Below are positions 1-7,163 of a stretch of 34,347 bases of DNA, in pieces. The DNA is taken from positions 1 to 34,347 of the forward strand of contig DAHUYZ010000021.1 in assembly GCA_027306855.1 (NCBI GenBank). The letters run 5' to 3'. The position numbers were made by a program, and so were the translations under genes. Under the pieces are notes generated by a model. The model ran no database searches and had not been told where the DNA came from. It worked only from the letters and a program-made list of their open reading frames with translations. Source of the DNA: Solirubrobacterales bacterium (lineage in GTDB: Bacteria > Actinomycetota > Thermoleophilia > Solirubrobacterales > Solirubrobacteraceae). Positions within the stretch are counted from its first letter, which is position 1. Every line of letters starts with the position of its first letter.

Positions 1-88
1 TCGTCGAGCAGCAGGGCTGAGCGCCGGCAGGCCGGCCGTCGCCCCGACCGGAGCGGGCGGCGGCCGGTGTGGGATACTGGAGGCGCGT

Positions 89-162
89 CGGGGCGTGGCG
101 CAGCCTGGTAGCGCGCACCGTTCGGGTCGGTGAGGTCCCCGGTTCAAATCCGGGCGCCCCGA
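89..162 (+). tRNA. tRNA-Pro (anticodon CGG)
   Basis: The cloverleaf folds completely. The acceptor stem pairs 89-95 (CGGGGCG) with 155-161 (CGCCCCG), and A162 is the discriminator base. The D arm is GCGC 98-101 with GCGC 111-114. The anticodon stem CACCG 116-120 pairs with CGGTG 128-132 around the loop TTCGGGT, giving anticodon CGG at 123-125, which reads proline codon CCG. The T stem CCCGG 138-142 pairs with CCGGG 150-154 around TTCAAAT. CCA is not encoded. A GATACT hexamer at 73-78 could be its -10 box. Confidence 0.96.
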
Positions 163-165
163 TAC

Positions 166-181
166 TCTTTGTCTGCAAAGA
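166..181 (+). other. small inverted repeat just after tRNA-Pro
   Basis: TCTTTG (166-171) and CAAAGA (176-181) form a perfect 6-bp inverted repeat around a TCTG loop, four bases after the tRNA 3' end. The stem is AT-rich and has no following T-run, so it is a weak terminator candidate or a tRNA-trailer processing hairpin. Confidence 0.3.
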
Positions 182-227
182 TGACGAGAAGGCACCGATC
201 CGGCTCCGATGCGATGAGCTTGAAGCC

Positions 228-797
228 ATGCTGATCTATTCGATGAGCGTCTCGGTGGATGGCTTTATCGCCGACCGCGAGGGCGCGTTTGGGTGGACGG
301 CCCCTAGCGAGGATCTGTTTCGCTTCCACCTCGCGCGGGTGCGCGAACTTGGCTGCCATCTGTGCGGCCGCAAGCTCTACGAGACGATGCTGGTGTGGGA
401 GACGGATCCGTCGTTGCGCGCCACCGAGCTCGAAGCCGCGTTCGCCGACGTCTGGTGCGCGCTTCCGAAGGTCGTCTTCAGCCGCACGCTCGACAGCGTC
501 CAGGGCAACGCTCGGCTCGCCGAGGGGTCGGTGGCCGAGGAGGTCGCCGCAGCGCTCGCCGCGACTGACAAGGACGTCGAGATCGGCGGGGCCGGCCTGG
601 CGGCGGCGGCGATTGAGCTCGATCTCGTCGACGAGCTGCGTATGTTCCGCTATCCGATCGTCGTTGGTGGTGGCACGCCCTTCCTGCCGCCGGTCACCAA
701 AGACGTTCGGCTAGACCTGGTCGAGACCAGGACCTTCGGCTCGCACGTGATCTACGAGCGCTACGGGCGTGTCCGCGAGGAGAACGAAGTTATGTAG
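228..797 (+). CDS. dihydrofolate reductase family protein (RibD C-terminal-like)
   Basis: This 189-residue protein has the RibD_C/DHFR-like fold: an N-terminal strand followed by SVDGFIAD, a central GRKLYETM segment that normally lines the NADPH site, an EIGGAGLAAAAI segment, and a C-terminal VDELRMFRYPIVVGGGTPF block. Family members are NADPH-dependent reductases of pterin- or pyrimidine-like substrates, and the exact substrate cannot be read from sequence. A longer open frame runs back through tRNA-Pro, so I place the start at ATG 228, the first Met after the tRNA; ATG 243 is an alternative. The ribosome site is weak. It stands alone and is followed by a hairpin at 810-829. Confidence 0.85.
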   Translation: MLIYSMSVSVDGFIADREGAFGWTAPSEDLFRFHLARVRELGCHLCGRKLYETMLVWETDPSLRATELEAAFADVWCALPKVVFSRTLDSVQGNARLAEGSVAEEVAAALAATDKDVEIGGAGLAAAAIELDLVDELRMFRYPIVVGGGTPFLPPVTKDVRLDLVETRTFGSHVIYERYGRVREENEVM

Positions 798-809
798 CGC
801 GATGACATG

Positions 810-832
810 CCCTGTGCGGTGCCATAGGGTTT
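810..832 (+). terminator. candidate terminator after the RibD_C-like gene
   Basis: CCCTGTG (810-816) pairs with CATAGGG (823-829) with one G-U pair around a 6-base loop, followed by TTT at 830-832. It lies 12 bases after the stop at 797 and before the cupin remnant. The U-tract is short, so termination strength is uncertain. Confidence 0.4.
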
Positions 833-837
833 CGACC

Positions 838-933
838 GTGCCGTTTACGCTCAGGAACCTAAAGGAGGATCTGGAGGATCTCGGAGCCAGGTTCGACGGC
901 GCGCCGTGGAGTCAATCGTCTAGAACAATCTAG
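838..933 (+). pseudogene. truncated cupin-domain protein remnant
   Basis: From GTG 838, with AGGG eight bases upstream, 31 codons read MPFTLRNLKEDLEDLGARFD then GAPWSQ, before a few unrelated codons and TAG at 931-933. The first 26 residues resemble the N-terminus of small actinobacterial cupin proteins, whose next segment would be the metal-binding beta-barrel. That barrel is absent: the frame ends and the neighbouring radical SAM gene begins on the other strand. I read this as the 5' remnant of a deleted cupin gene. The break coincides with a tandem TCTAGAACA repeat. Recognition is from memory of the family's N-terminus, so it is moderate. Confidence 0.5.
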
Positions 934-937
934 AACA
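919..937. repeat. direct repeat TCTAGAACA x2
   Basis: TCTAGAACA occurs at 919-927 and again at 929-937, one base apart. It sits where the cupin remnant loses homology and where the reverse radical SAM gene ends (stop 930-932). CTAG tetramers are generally rare in high-GC actinobacterial DNA, so two in 19 bases stand out. It may mark a deletion or rearrangement junction. Confidence 0.6.
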
Positions 938-1964
938 GTGTCTGCTGCGTCCGCGGCGGGACTCTCGAGGTCGCTGTCGATTCTCCGGGCACGCGCGAGG
1001 ATCGCGTGAATCCGCGGGCTCGTCCCACTCGGCGCACGAGCCCGGCCAGGCGCACCCGTTCGTCCTTTGGCGCATAGGCACCTTTCCGATACAGCTCTTC
1101 ATAGCGCTCGACGAGGTCGGTCCGCTCGGCGTGCAGCCACCGCATGAACACCTCCCTCACGCCCGGGCGCAGGTGCAAGGCGACCCCGCCGATGCTCGTC
1201 GCGCCGGCGTCGATCGCGCCCTGCAGCAGCGGCTCGACCTGGTGGGGTGAGTCGTTGATCCCAGGCATCAGCGGGGCTATCAGTACGCCCGTTGGGATGC
1301 CGTTGCGATTCAGCTCTGTCACCGCCTCCAGTCGCGCCCGGGGGTTGGGCGTGTGCGGCTCGGTGGCACGCCATGCACGCTCATCGAGCGTCGGGATCGA
1401 TAGGCAGGCGCTGAAGGTCGTCCGCTCGGCTATCTGCTTCAGCAGCGCCAGGTCGCGCAGGATCAGCGGTGACTTGGTCAGCACCGAGCACGGGTTGCCC
1501 GCCCCGCCCGCCGCATCGCGCAGCGCCTTCCAGATGCCGACCATCAGCCGGTAGCGGCCCTCCACCCACTGGTAGGGGTCGGTGTTGGTCCCGAGCGCCA
1601 CGTGCTCGCCGGTCCATGAGCGCCGCGCCAGCTCGGCACGCAGCACCTCGGGCGCGTTGACCTTGACGACGATCTCGCGCTCGAAGTCGCGGCCGGCGTC
1701 GAAGCCGAGATAGGTATGCGTGGGACGGGCGAAGCAGTACACGCACGCATGTCCGCAGCCCCGATACGGGTTGATCGTCCAGCGAAACGGCATCCGCGAG
1801 CGCCCGGGCACGCGGTTGAGCACCGAGCGCGCACGAACCTCATAGAAGCGCATGTCGAGCGCCTCGGGGGCGTCGAAGTGGCGCACGACCGCCTCGTCGC
1901 GATAGCCGGGCAGGCGCCGCTGCTCGTCTGCCTGCTCAGCGAGATTGCTCCAGCGCACGAACAT
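930..1964 (-). CDS. radical SAM protein, Rv2578c/SplB-like (COG1533)
   Basis: This 344-residue protein carries the radical SAM cluster motif CxxxCxxC at C70, C74 and C77 inside NPYRGCGHACVYCFARPTH, which is typical of the Rv2578c-like branch of the SplB/COG1533 superfamily. It should bind a [4Fe-4S] cluster and SAM; its substrate is unknown, though the nearest characterised relatives are DNA-lesion repair enzymes. The last five residues are QQTLF, which fits the bacterial beta-clamp-binding pattern QxxLF. A perfect LexA-type palindrome (1958-1971) overlaps the start codon. ATG 1964 is used; GTG 1958 (third codon, giving a VRWSNL start) matches homologue N-termini about as well. Together these features suggest a damage-inducible repair role; that is inference. 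Confidence 0.88.
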   Translation of the reverse strand: MFVRWSNLAEQADEQRRLPGYRDEAVVRHFDAPEALDMRFYEVRARSVLNRVPGRSRMPFRWTINPYRGCGHACVYCFARPTHTYLGFDAGRDFEREIVVKVNAPEVLRAELARRSWTGEHVALGTNTDPYQWVEGRYRLMVGIWKALRDAAGGAGNPCSVLTKSPLILRDLALLKQIAERTTFSACLSIPTLDERAWRATEPHTPNPRARLEAVTELNRNGIPTGVLIAPLMPGINDSPHQVEPLLQGAIDAGATSIGGVALHLRPGVREVFMRWLHAERTDLVERYEELYRKGAYAPKDERVRLAGLVRRVGRARGFTRSSRVPGESTATSRVPPRTQQTLF

Positions 1965-1971
1965 ATGTTCG
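1958..1971. promoter_or_regulatory. LexA (SOS) box
   Basis: CGAACATATGTTCG is a perfect 14-bp palindrome. It matches the Gram-positive LexA consensus CGAACRNRYGTTYG at every position and the core of the mycobacterial form (CGAAC-N4-GTTCG). It lies exactly over the translation start of the reverse-strand radical SAM gene, where repressor binding would block transcription of a short-leader or leaderless mRNA. The neighbouring VOC gene starts 126 bases away and is less likely to be the target. Confidence 0.75.
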
Positions 1972-2096
1972 CATAAGCCCCCCCGGGCGGTGTAACGATA
2001 GCGCTGGGCGTGGCATGATCGACATCGGCCTGCATCCCCTTCTACGTTTGCTGTAACCCTCGATAGCGCAACCCGGCGAGCACTACGAAAGGACGG

Positions 2097-2540
2097 ATGA
2101 TGGATGCGCGGATAGACGTGATCACGCTGGCAGTCGCTGACCTGGATCGGGCGCTCGCGTTCTACCGCGACGGCCTGGGACTAATCTCCCGGGGGGTGCT
2201 CGGCACGGAGTTCGCCGGCGACGAGGACACGCCCGCCGGGGCGATCGCGCTGTTTGAGCTCCAGAGTGGCCTGATGCTCTCGCTCTATCCTCGCACTGAG
2301 TTGGCAAAGGACGCACGTGTCGCCCTCGGGCCGCCCAAGCCGGGTGAGTTCAGCATCGGGCACATGGTCGGCAGTAGAGCCGGGGTCGACGCTCTCCTCT
2401 CCCAGGCGCAGGCGGCTGGCGCCACGCTCACCGACCAGCCGCACGATCGCCCTTGGGGCATCTACTCGGGCTACTTCCGCGATCCCGATGGACATCTGTG
2501 GGAGATCATCTACAACCCCCGCTACCGCTCGCCGGCGTGA
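2097..2540 (+). CDS. VOC-family (glyoxalase/dioxygenase-fold) protein
   Basis: This 147-residue protein has two betaalphabetabetabeta half-modules. The first begins with ITLAVADLDRALAFYRDGLG; the second ends with FRDPDGHLWEIIYNPRY, which carries the usual metal-ligand Glu (WEI). VOC members include glyoxalases, ring-cleavage dioxygenases and drug-binding resistance proteins; the specific reaction is not determinable here. The start is ATG 2097 or the adjacent ATG 2100, preceded by GAAAGGACGG. Its stop overlaps the GTG start of the MFS exporter, so the two are probably translated together. A VOC protein paired with an efflux pump could indicate a detoxification or antibiotic-tolerance unit, which is inference. 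Confidence 0.88.
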   Translation: MMDARIDVITLAVADLDRALAFYRDGLGLISRGVLGTEFAGDEDTPAGAIALFELQSGLMLSLYPRTELAKDARVALGPPKPGEFSIGHMVGSRAGVDALLSQAQAAGATLTDQPHDRPWGIYSGYFRDPDGHLWEIIYNPRYRSPA

Positions 2541-4039
2541 GCGTGCCGCGTGTTGAGGATCCAGCGACAGTAGCTTTCGGCAGTGCGCTTGGGCGCCGAG
2601 TGCTCGTGGTGGCGGTGCTCGGCTCCGGCATGGCGTTTCTCGACGGGACCGCCGTGAACGTCGCATTACCGACGATCGGTCGTGATCTGGGTGCTTCGAC
2701 TAGCTCGCTGCAGTGGATCCTCAACGGTTATCTGTTGACGCTCGCGTCGCTCATCTTGATCGGTGGGTCGCTTGGAGATCGCTATGGGCGGCGAGGAGTG
2801 TTCGTGCTTGGTGGCGGCCTGTTCACGATCGCCTCCGCGCTGTGCGCTATCGCCCCGAGCTCGGGAGCTCTCGTGGCGGCGAGATTCCTGCAGGGGGTGG
2901 GCGGAGCTCTTCTGACTCCCGGCAGCCTCGCGATGATCGAGTCGGGCTTCAGGCGCGAGGATCGTCCGCGCGCGATCGGTGCGTGGTCCGGCCTGACGGG
3001 AGTGGCGGCTGCGCTGGGACCGCTGCTGGGCGGCTATCTCGTCTCTGCCGTGTCCTGGCGTGCCATCTTCCTGATCAACGCGCCAATCGGTGTGTATGTT
3101 GTCATCGCGGCCCGCAAGGTTCCCGAGACCCGCGATCGGAGCGCTCGAGGGCCGCTGGACATCCGCGGCGCATTGCTCGCGGCGTTCGCGCTCGCCGGTG
3201 TCACGTACGCGTTGATCGAAGGGCCCCGACATGGGCTTTCCCCATCGATCGCGCTGCCGGCGGGACTGGGCGTGCTCGCCGCCGTGGCCTTCTTCGCTCT
3301 GGAGAAGAGCACACCCAACCCGATGTTGCCATTGGACATCTTCGCCTCACGCCAGTTCAGCGCAGCCAACCTGATCACGTTCGTGGTCTACGCAGCTTTG
3401 GGGGGAGTGTTCTTCTTACTGGTCGCGTTCCTGCAGATCTCGCTCGGCTATTCCCCGATCGCGGCCGGCGCGGCATCGCTTCCGGTGACTGCGCTGATGC
3501 TCCTGCTCTCCTCCTCCTCAGGTGCGCTCGCCCAGCGCATCGGACCGCGGATACCGCTCACCGTCGGACCGATGGGCGTTGCGGCCGGGATGCTGCTGAT
3601 GACGAGGATCGCGCCCGGGGACAGCTACGTGGCAAGCGTGCTGCCCGCTGTGGTGGTCTTCGGGCTTGGCTTGGCGCTCGTTGTCTCGCCCGTCACCGCG
3701 ACGGTGCTGGCGGCGGCGGAAGCCCGTCGCTCGGGGATCGCGTCGGGCATCAACAATGCCGTGGCGCGAGTCGCCGGGCTGCTCGCCGTCGCGGTGCTTC
3801 CATTGATCGCGGGGCTAGAGGGCCATCGCTTCTATGACCCGGCCTCCATGACCGACGGGTTCCGGGTCGCGATGATCGCCTGCGCCGCGCTCGCCGGGAT
3901 CGGCGGCGCGCTCGCCTGGCTGACGATCAGCGACGACGCGCTGCGAGCCGAGCCGGAGCATCGGGGGGAGCCGCCGGTCGAGATGTCGAGGGACTATTCG
4001 TGTGGCGTCACCGAGCCGCCGGCGGTTGGATCTCGGTGA
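2537..4039 (+). CDS. DHA2-family MFS drug transporter (14 TM)
   Basis: This 500-residue integral membrane protein shows the EmrB/QacA signature LDGTAVNVALPTIGRDL in TM1, motif A GDRYGRRGVF in the TM2-3 loop, and a motif C-like GPLLGGYLVSAVSWRAIFLIN segment with its proton-antiport Gly/Pro pattern. It should be a proton-coupled multidrug exporter in the cytoplasmic membrane. The start GTG 2537 lies in a GTGA overlap with the VOC stop; upstream codons in the open frame belong to the VOC reading region. The tail runs past the last TM with a polar segment and overlaps the convergent bcp gene by 32 bases. Confidence 0.92.
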   Translation: MSVPRVEDPATVAFGSALGRRVLVVAVLGSGMAFLDGTAVNVALPTIGRDLGASTSSLQWILNGYLLTLASLILIGGSLGDRYGRRGVFVLGGGLFTIASALCAIAPSSGALVAARFLQGVGGALLTPGSLAMIESGFRREDRPRAIGAWSGLTGVAAALGPLLGGYLVSAVSWRAIFLINAPIGVYVVIAARKVPETRDRSARGPLDIRGALLAAFALAGVTYALIEGPRHGLSPSIALPAGLGVLAAVAFFALEKSTPNPMLPLDIFASRQFSAANLITFVVYAALGGVFFLLVAFLQISLGYSPIAAGAASLPVTALMLLLSSSSGALAQRIGPRIPLTVGPMGVAAGMLLMTRIAPGDSYVASVLPAVVVFGLGLALVVSPVTATVLAAAEARRSGIASGINNAVARVAGLLAVAVLPLIAGLEGHRFYDPASMTDGFRVAMIACAALAGIGGALAWLTISDDALRAEPEHRGEPPVEMSRDYSCGVTEPPAVGSR

Positions 4040-4487
4040 GCGCGCCGAGCACGAGCTTGTCGTGCTCGGAGGGCTTGACCTTGCGCAGCACGCGGGCGAT
4101 GCGCCCGTCGGCGTCGATGATGAAGGTGCTGCGCTCGGCACCCATGTAGGTGCGCCCGTACATCGACTTCTGAACCCACACGCCGTAGGCCTCCGTGACG
4201 GAGTGGTCCTCGTCGGCGAGCAGCGTGAAGTCCAGGCGCTGCTTGTCGTAAAACTTTTTGACGCGCGAGACAGGATCGGGCGAGACGCCGAGCACGACCA
4301 CCCCCGCGCGCTGGTAGTCGGCGCTGTGGTCGCGAACTCCGCACGCCTGCGTGGTGCAGCCGGGCGTGTCGGCCTTGGGGTAGAAGTAGAGGACGACCGT
4401 CTGGCCGCGGAAGTCAGACAGCTTGACGGCGCGCCCATCCTGATCGGGCAGCTCGAAGTCGGGGGCGGACATGCCGGGCTCGATCAC
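4008..4487 (-). CDS. bcp: thioredoxin-dependent thiol peroxidase (Bcp/PrxQ peroxiredoxin)
   Basis: The 159-residue protein reduces H2O2 and organic hydroperoxides using thioredoxin. The peroxidatic cysteine is C44 in DTPGCTTQAC and the resolving cysteine is C49, the C-x4-C spacing of atypical 2-Cys PrxQ/Bcp enzymes. PDFELPDQDG and FIIDADGRI are further family blocks. I chose GTG 4487 (VIEPGMSAPDF) because it gives the usual family length; an upstream GTG at 4568 would add 27 residues with no homology, and ATG 4472 is also possible. It converges with the MFS gene and diverges from the STAS operon. Confidence 0.92.
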   Translation of the reverse strand: MIEPGMSAPDFELPDQDGRAVKLSDFRGQTVVLYFYPKADTPGCTTQACGVRDHSADYQRAGVVVLGVSPDPVSRVKKFYDKQRLDFTLLADEDHSVTEAYGVWVQKSMYGRTYMGAERSTFIIDADGRIARVLRKVKPSEHDKLVLGALTEIQPPAAR

Positions 4488-4636
4488 GCCCGCATCGTAG
4501 TGGACGTCTGTTCGAGGAATCGCCTTGGGCCTGATCGACCGGGCGAAAGTATCCGAATCAAAAGACACACGCGCGCGCTAGCTGCCGGCCCGGCTGATGG
4601 TGTCGTTGCCTGGGTCCGGGCGCGTGAGGGTTGACG

Positions 4637-5041
4637 ATGCTCAGACGAATCGACACGTTCGGCGCCACAGAGTCGAGGCCAACGGCCTTCGCGATCATGA
4701 GGCGCGAGCTCGAGGACGGCACGAGCGTCGTGTCGGTCGATGGCGAGCTCGACCTCGCAAGCTCTCCGCGCCTGAAGTGGATGCTCGTAGAGTGCCTGGA
4801 GGCAGGCTGTAAGCGGCTGGTGATCGATCTGTCGCACGTCGCGTTCCTGGACTCGACGGCCCTCGGCGTGCTCGTAGCGATCAACCGTCGCCTCGACGAG
4901 GGGCAGATGGCGATCGTGTGTGCCCGCGAAACCCTGCTCGACATCTTCGAGCTCTCAGGCACCGCGAGGGTGTTTGCGATCCACCCGACGCTCGGTGATG
5001 CGCTCGCTCGCGTGCGAGGGCAACTGGCGCAGGCAGGCTGA
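4637..5041 (+). CDS. STAS-domain anti-sigma factor antagonist
   Basis: This 134-residue protein is a single STAS domain. VDGELDLASSPRLKWMLVE and VIDLSHVAFLDSTALGVLV are the diagnostic blocks; S73 in LDSTALG is the residue normally phosphorylated by an RsbW-type kinase. Unphosphorylated antagonist binds the kinase and frees a sigma factor. ATG 4637 follows GAGGG by six bases; a TTG at 4631 and Met at 4697 are alternatives. A SpoIIE-type phosphatase gene starts 16 bases downstream and is the obvious candidate to dephosphorylate it. No RsbW kinase with an intact ATP site and no sigma gene lies next to it. Confidence 0.9.
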   Translation: MLRRIDTFGATESRPTAFAIMRRELEDGTSVVSVDGELDLASSPRLKWMLVECLEAGCKRLVIDLSHVAFLDSTALGVLVAINRRLDEGQMAIVCARETLLDIFELSGTARVFAIHPTLGDALARVRGQLAQAG

Positions 5042-5057
5042 TCGGGGTTCCGGGAGA

Positions 5058-7163
5058 ATGAGCGCCACTCGCGAGCGTTTCTCGCACGGTTCGGTCATCG
5101 GCCGGCCGGCGCTCGCAGTGCCCCTGCTGGGCGGTGCGCTCCTATGCGGCGCTCTCCTGCTCTTCGTATCCCTGGCAACGTTGGGACCGAGCGCGATCGC
5201 GAAGGCCGACCGCGGCGGCGGGGGCTCCAGGGGACACGCAGGACAAGAACAGGGCGCCAGTCAAGGTCAGGGCGAGGGCCAGGCATCGAAGAGCGCTCAA
5301 GGCAAAGGTCACAGAGACGGCAAAGGTCAATCCTCAGGCCAGGCCGAACAGGGCGGCGCGCAAGAACGAGGTCACGGACGGGCGGGCAACAACGGCGATG
5401 GTGGGCGGGGCAACGCCGAAGCAGGCAACGCTCCAAAAGGCAACGGGCACGAAGGCGGCGAGGGACAGGGCAGCGCTTACGGGCAAGGCGGGCAAGGCAG
5501 CCAAGGCGGGCAAGGCGGCGGCGGAGGTCAACGGCACGGAGAAGGGGAAGGGAAGCAAGGTCAGGGAGAGGCGAAAGGGAGTGGGAATGGGCGCGGCAAA
5601 GGGCGCGGCGACGGCAAAGAAGCGGGCGCCCGACCCGAACCGACGGGGGACAAGGCGGCCTCCGCGGCCTCTGACGGCTCGGCGAGAACGGCTTCTGCGG
5701 TCGTAGCCCCCAAGGTCTCGGCTGCGACGACGGTGCAGCAAGCAAACCCGACTTCGTCACCGGCTCCGGCGTCAAGCGCCGCACCGACTGCGCTCAGCAC
5801 GTCCGCGTCACCGGCTGCGATCCCTGCCCGACACGTCGCGCTCGCCCGCCCGCACCATCGCCGTCGCCGCGGATCGCGCCTCTCCGCATCGACAGGACTC
5901 AGATCGAGCTCGGAGCGAGCCCTTCAGAGCACGTTCGCCCGCGCAGCGCTGCCGATCGTGACGAGCCCCGCGCCGGCGCGGCACGTGGTCAGGCCGGCGC
6001 ACCGCTCGCTTGCGCAGAGCGCTCTCCCGCCGCTGGCTCGCACGATCACGAAGATTGTCGGCGTAGTCCCGCCGCGGGTCTGGATCCTGATTGGGGCGCT
6101 GTTCGCGATGGCACTGGCGAGCGGCGCTCGCTCGCTGCTTGCGGCCCGCAAGTCGCGGTTGCTCGAGCACCAGCGCGCCACCTTGCTCGAAGACGTAGGG
6201 CTGTTGCAGGCCGCGCTGCTCCCCACTGTGCCGGCGCGCCTTGGCCCGGTCGCGGCTTCAGCCGCCTACCGGCCCGCCGAGGGTCCCGGCGCGGGCGGAG
6301 ACTTCTATGACGTGTTCGCGCTGAGCGAAGGGAAGGTCGCGGTGGTCGTCGGCGACGTTTCAGGTCATGGGCGCGGCGCCTTGCCGCACACGGCGCTCGT
6401 TCGCTACACCCTGCGCGCCTACCTGGAGGCGGGCCTCTCGCCCCGCGAGGCGGTCAAGACGGGGGGCGTTGTGCTCGAACACCAGCTGGGAGAGTTGTTC
6501 GTGACTGCGCTTGCGGCGACGTACGATCCGCGTGAGCGCACGCTCGTGTACGCGTCCGCCGGCCACCCGCCCCCGCTCGTGTCCGGCGCGAAGTCGTTCG
6601 AGCCGGTGATCGCTGCGTCGGCGGCCCCGATCGGGATCGGGGCACGGACCGGGACGCGCCAGACGGTGCTTTGGCTGCCTGGCAAAGCGAGGGTGTGCTT
6701 CCACACCGACGGTGTAACCGAGACGAGGGTTGGGTCTGAGCTGTACGGCGCGGGACGCCTCGAGCGCGAGCTTGCCGCTCTCGATGACGACGCGCGCGCG
6801 CAAACGCTGATCGAGCGCGTCGTTGACACGACCGATGCCCGGCCCGATGACATGGCGGTGTGCTTGCTGGCGATCGAGGGCCACGGAGGGGTGCCGACGG
6901 TGCTCCTGCAACAGATCGAGCTGGGTGCCGATGACGTAGATAGCGAGCGAACGAGGCAATTCCTGCGCGCCTGTGGTGTGCGGGAGGCGGGGATAGCCGC
7001 CGCGCTCCCCGGCGCGAAGGCGCACGCGAAGCAAGCGGGATCGGTGTTGATAGAGGTGCGCTACGAGGACGGCATGGCTAAGGCCGACTGGGCTTCCGAC
7101 AACGTGGCCTGGCTGCACGCGACGGGGTCAAGGCGCGCGGTGGGGGCGAGGGCTTCGCTATGA
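5058..7163 (+). CDS. membrane SpoIIE-type PP2C phosphatase with low-complexity ectodomain
   Basis: This 701-residue protein begins with a signal-anchor TM (about 18-43). A Gly/Gln/Lys-rich stretch follows (about 50-200), then an Ala/Ser/Pro-rich stretch, and a second TM (about 341-362). The PP2C_SIG domain (about 382-605) keeps the metal-binding aspartates in GGDFYDV (D415), VGDVSGHG (D433), HTDGVTE (D551) and PDDMAV (D597/D598), so it should be active. Residues about 613-701 resemble an RsbW-like HATPase fold but lack the ELxxNAxxH N-box. Both termini of the low-complexity part are flanked by TMs, placing it outside the membrane, perhaps as a wall-contact sensor. ATG 5058 is chosen because earlier codons overlap the STAS gene. 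Confidence 0.88.
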   Translation: MSATRERFSHGSVIGRPALAVPLLGGALLCGALLLFVSLATLGPSAIAKADRGGGGSRGHAGQEQGASQGQGEGQASKSAQGKGHRDGKGQSSGQAEQGGAQERGHGRAGNNGDGGRGNAEAGNAPKGNGHEGGEGQGSAYGQGGQGSQGGQGGGGGQRHGEGEGKQGQGEAKGSGNGRGKGRGDGKEAGARPEPTGDKAASAASDGSARTASAVVAPKVSAATTVQQANPTSSPAPASSAAPTALSTSASPAAIPARHVALARPHHRRRRGSRLSASTGLRSSSERALQSTFARAALPIVTSPAPARHVVRPAHRSLAQSALPPLARTITKIVGVVPPRVWILIGALFAMALASGARSLLAARKSRLLEHQRATLLEDVGLLQAALLPTVPARLGPVAASAAYRPAEGPGAGGDFYDVFALSEGKVAVVVGDVSGHGRGALPHTALVRYTLRAYLEAGLSPREAVKTGGVVLEHQLGELFVTALAATYDPRERTLVYASAGHPPPLVSGAKSFEPVIAASAAPIGIGARTGTRQTVLWLPGKARVCFHTDGVTETRVGSELYGAGRLERELAALDDDARAQTLIERVVDTTDARPDDMAVCLLAIEGHGGVPTVLLQQIELGADDVDSERTRQFLRACGVREAGIAAALPGAKAHAKQAGSVLIEVRYEDGMAKADWASDNVAWLHATGSRRAVGARASL
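5205..5640 (+). repeat. low-complexity G/Q/K-coding tract
   Basis: Imperfect short repeats of GGCAAxG/GGGCAAGGCGG-type units encode a Gly-Gln-Gly-rich segment of the phosphatase ectodomain. Purines dominate the coding strand, and long stretches are open in the other two forward frames too, as expected from repeat expansion and not from additional genes. Confidence 0.8.

Noticed and set aside
1-20. Possible 3' end of an upstream gene (reads VEQQG then TGA in frame 3)
   Set aside because: Five codons are too few to support a gene call.
89-162. tRNA-Pro as integration site of a mobile element
   Set aside because: No integrase, and I noticed no second copy of the tRNA 3' end; neighbouring genes look chromosomal.
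69-227. Longer start for the RibD_C-like protein
   Set aside because: The extra codons run straight through tRNA-Pro and have no protein-family similarity; homology begins just after ATG 228.
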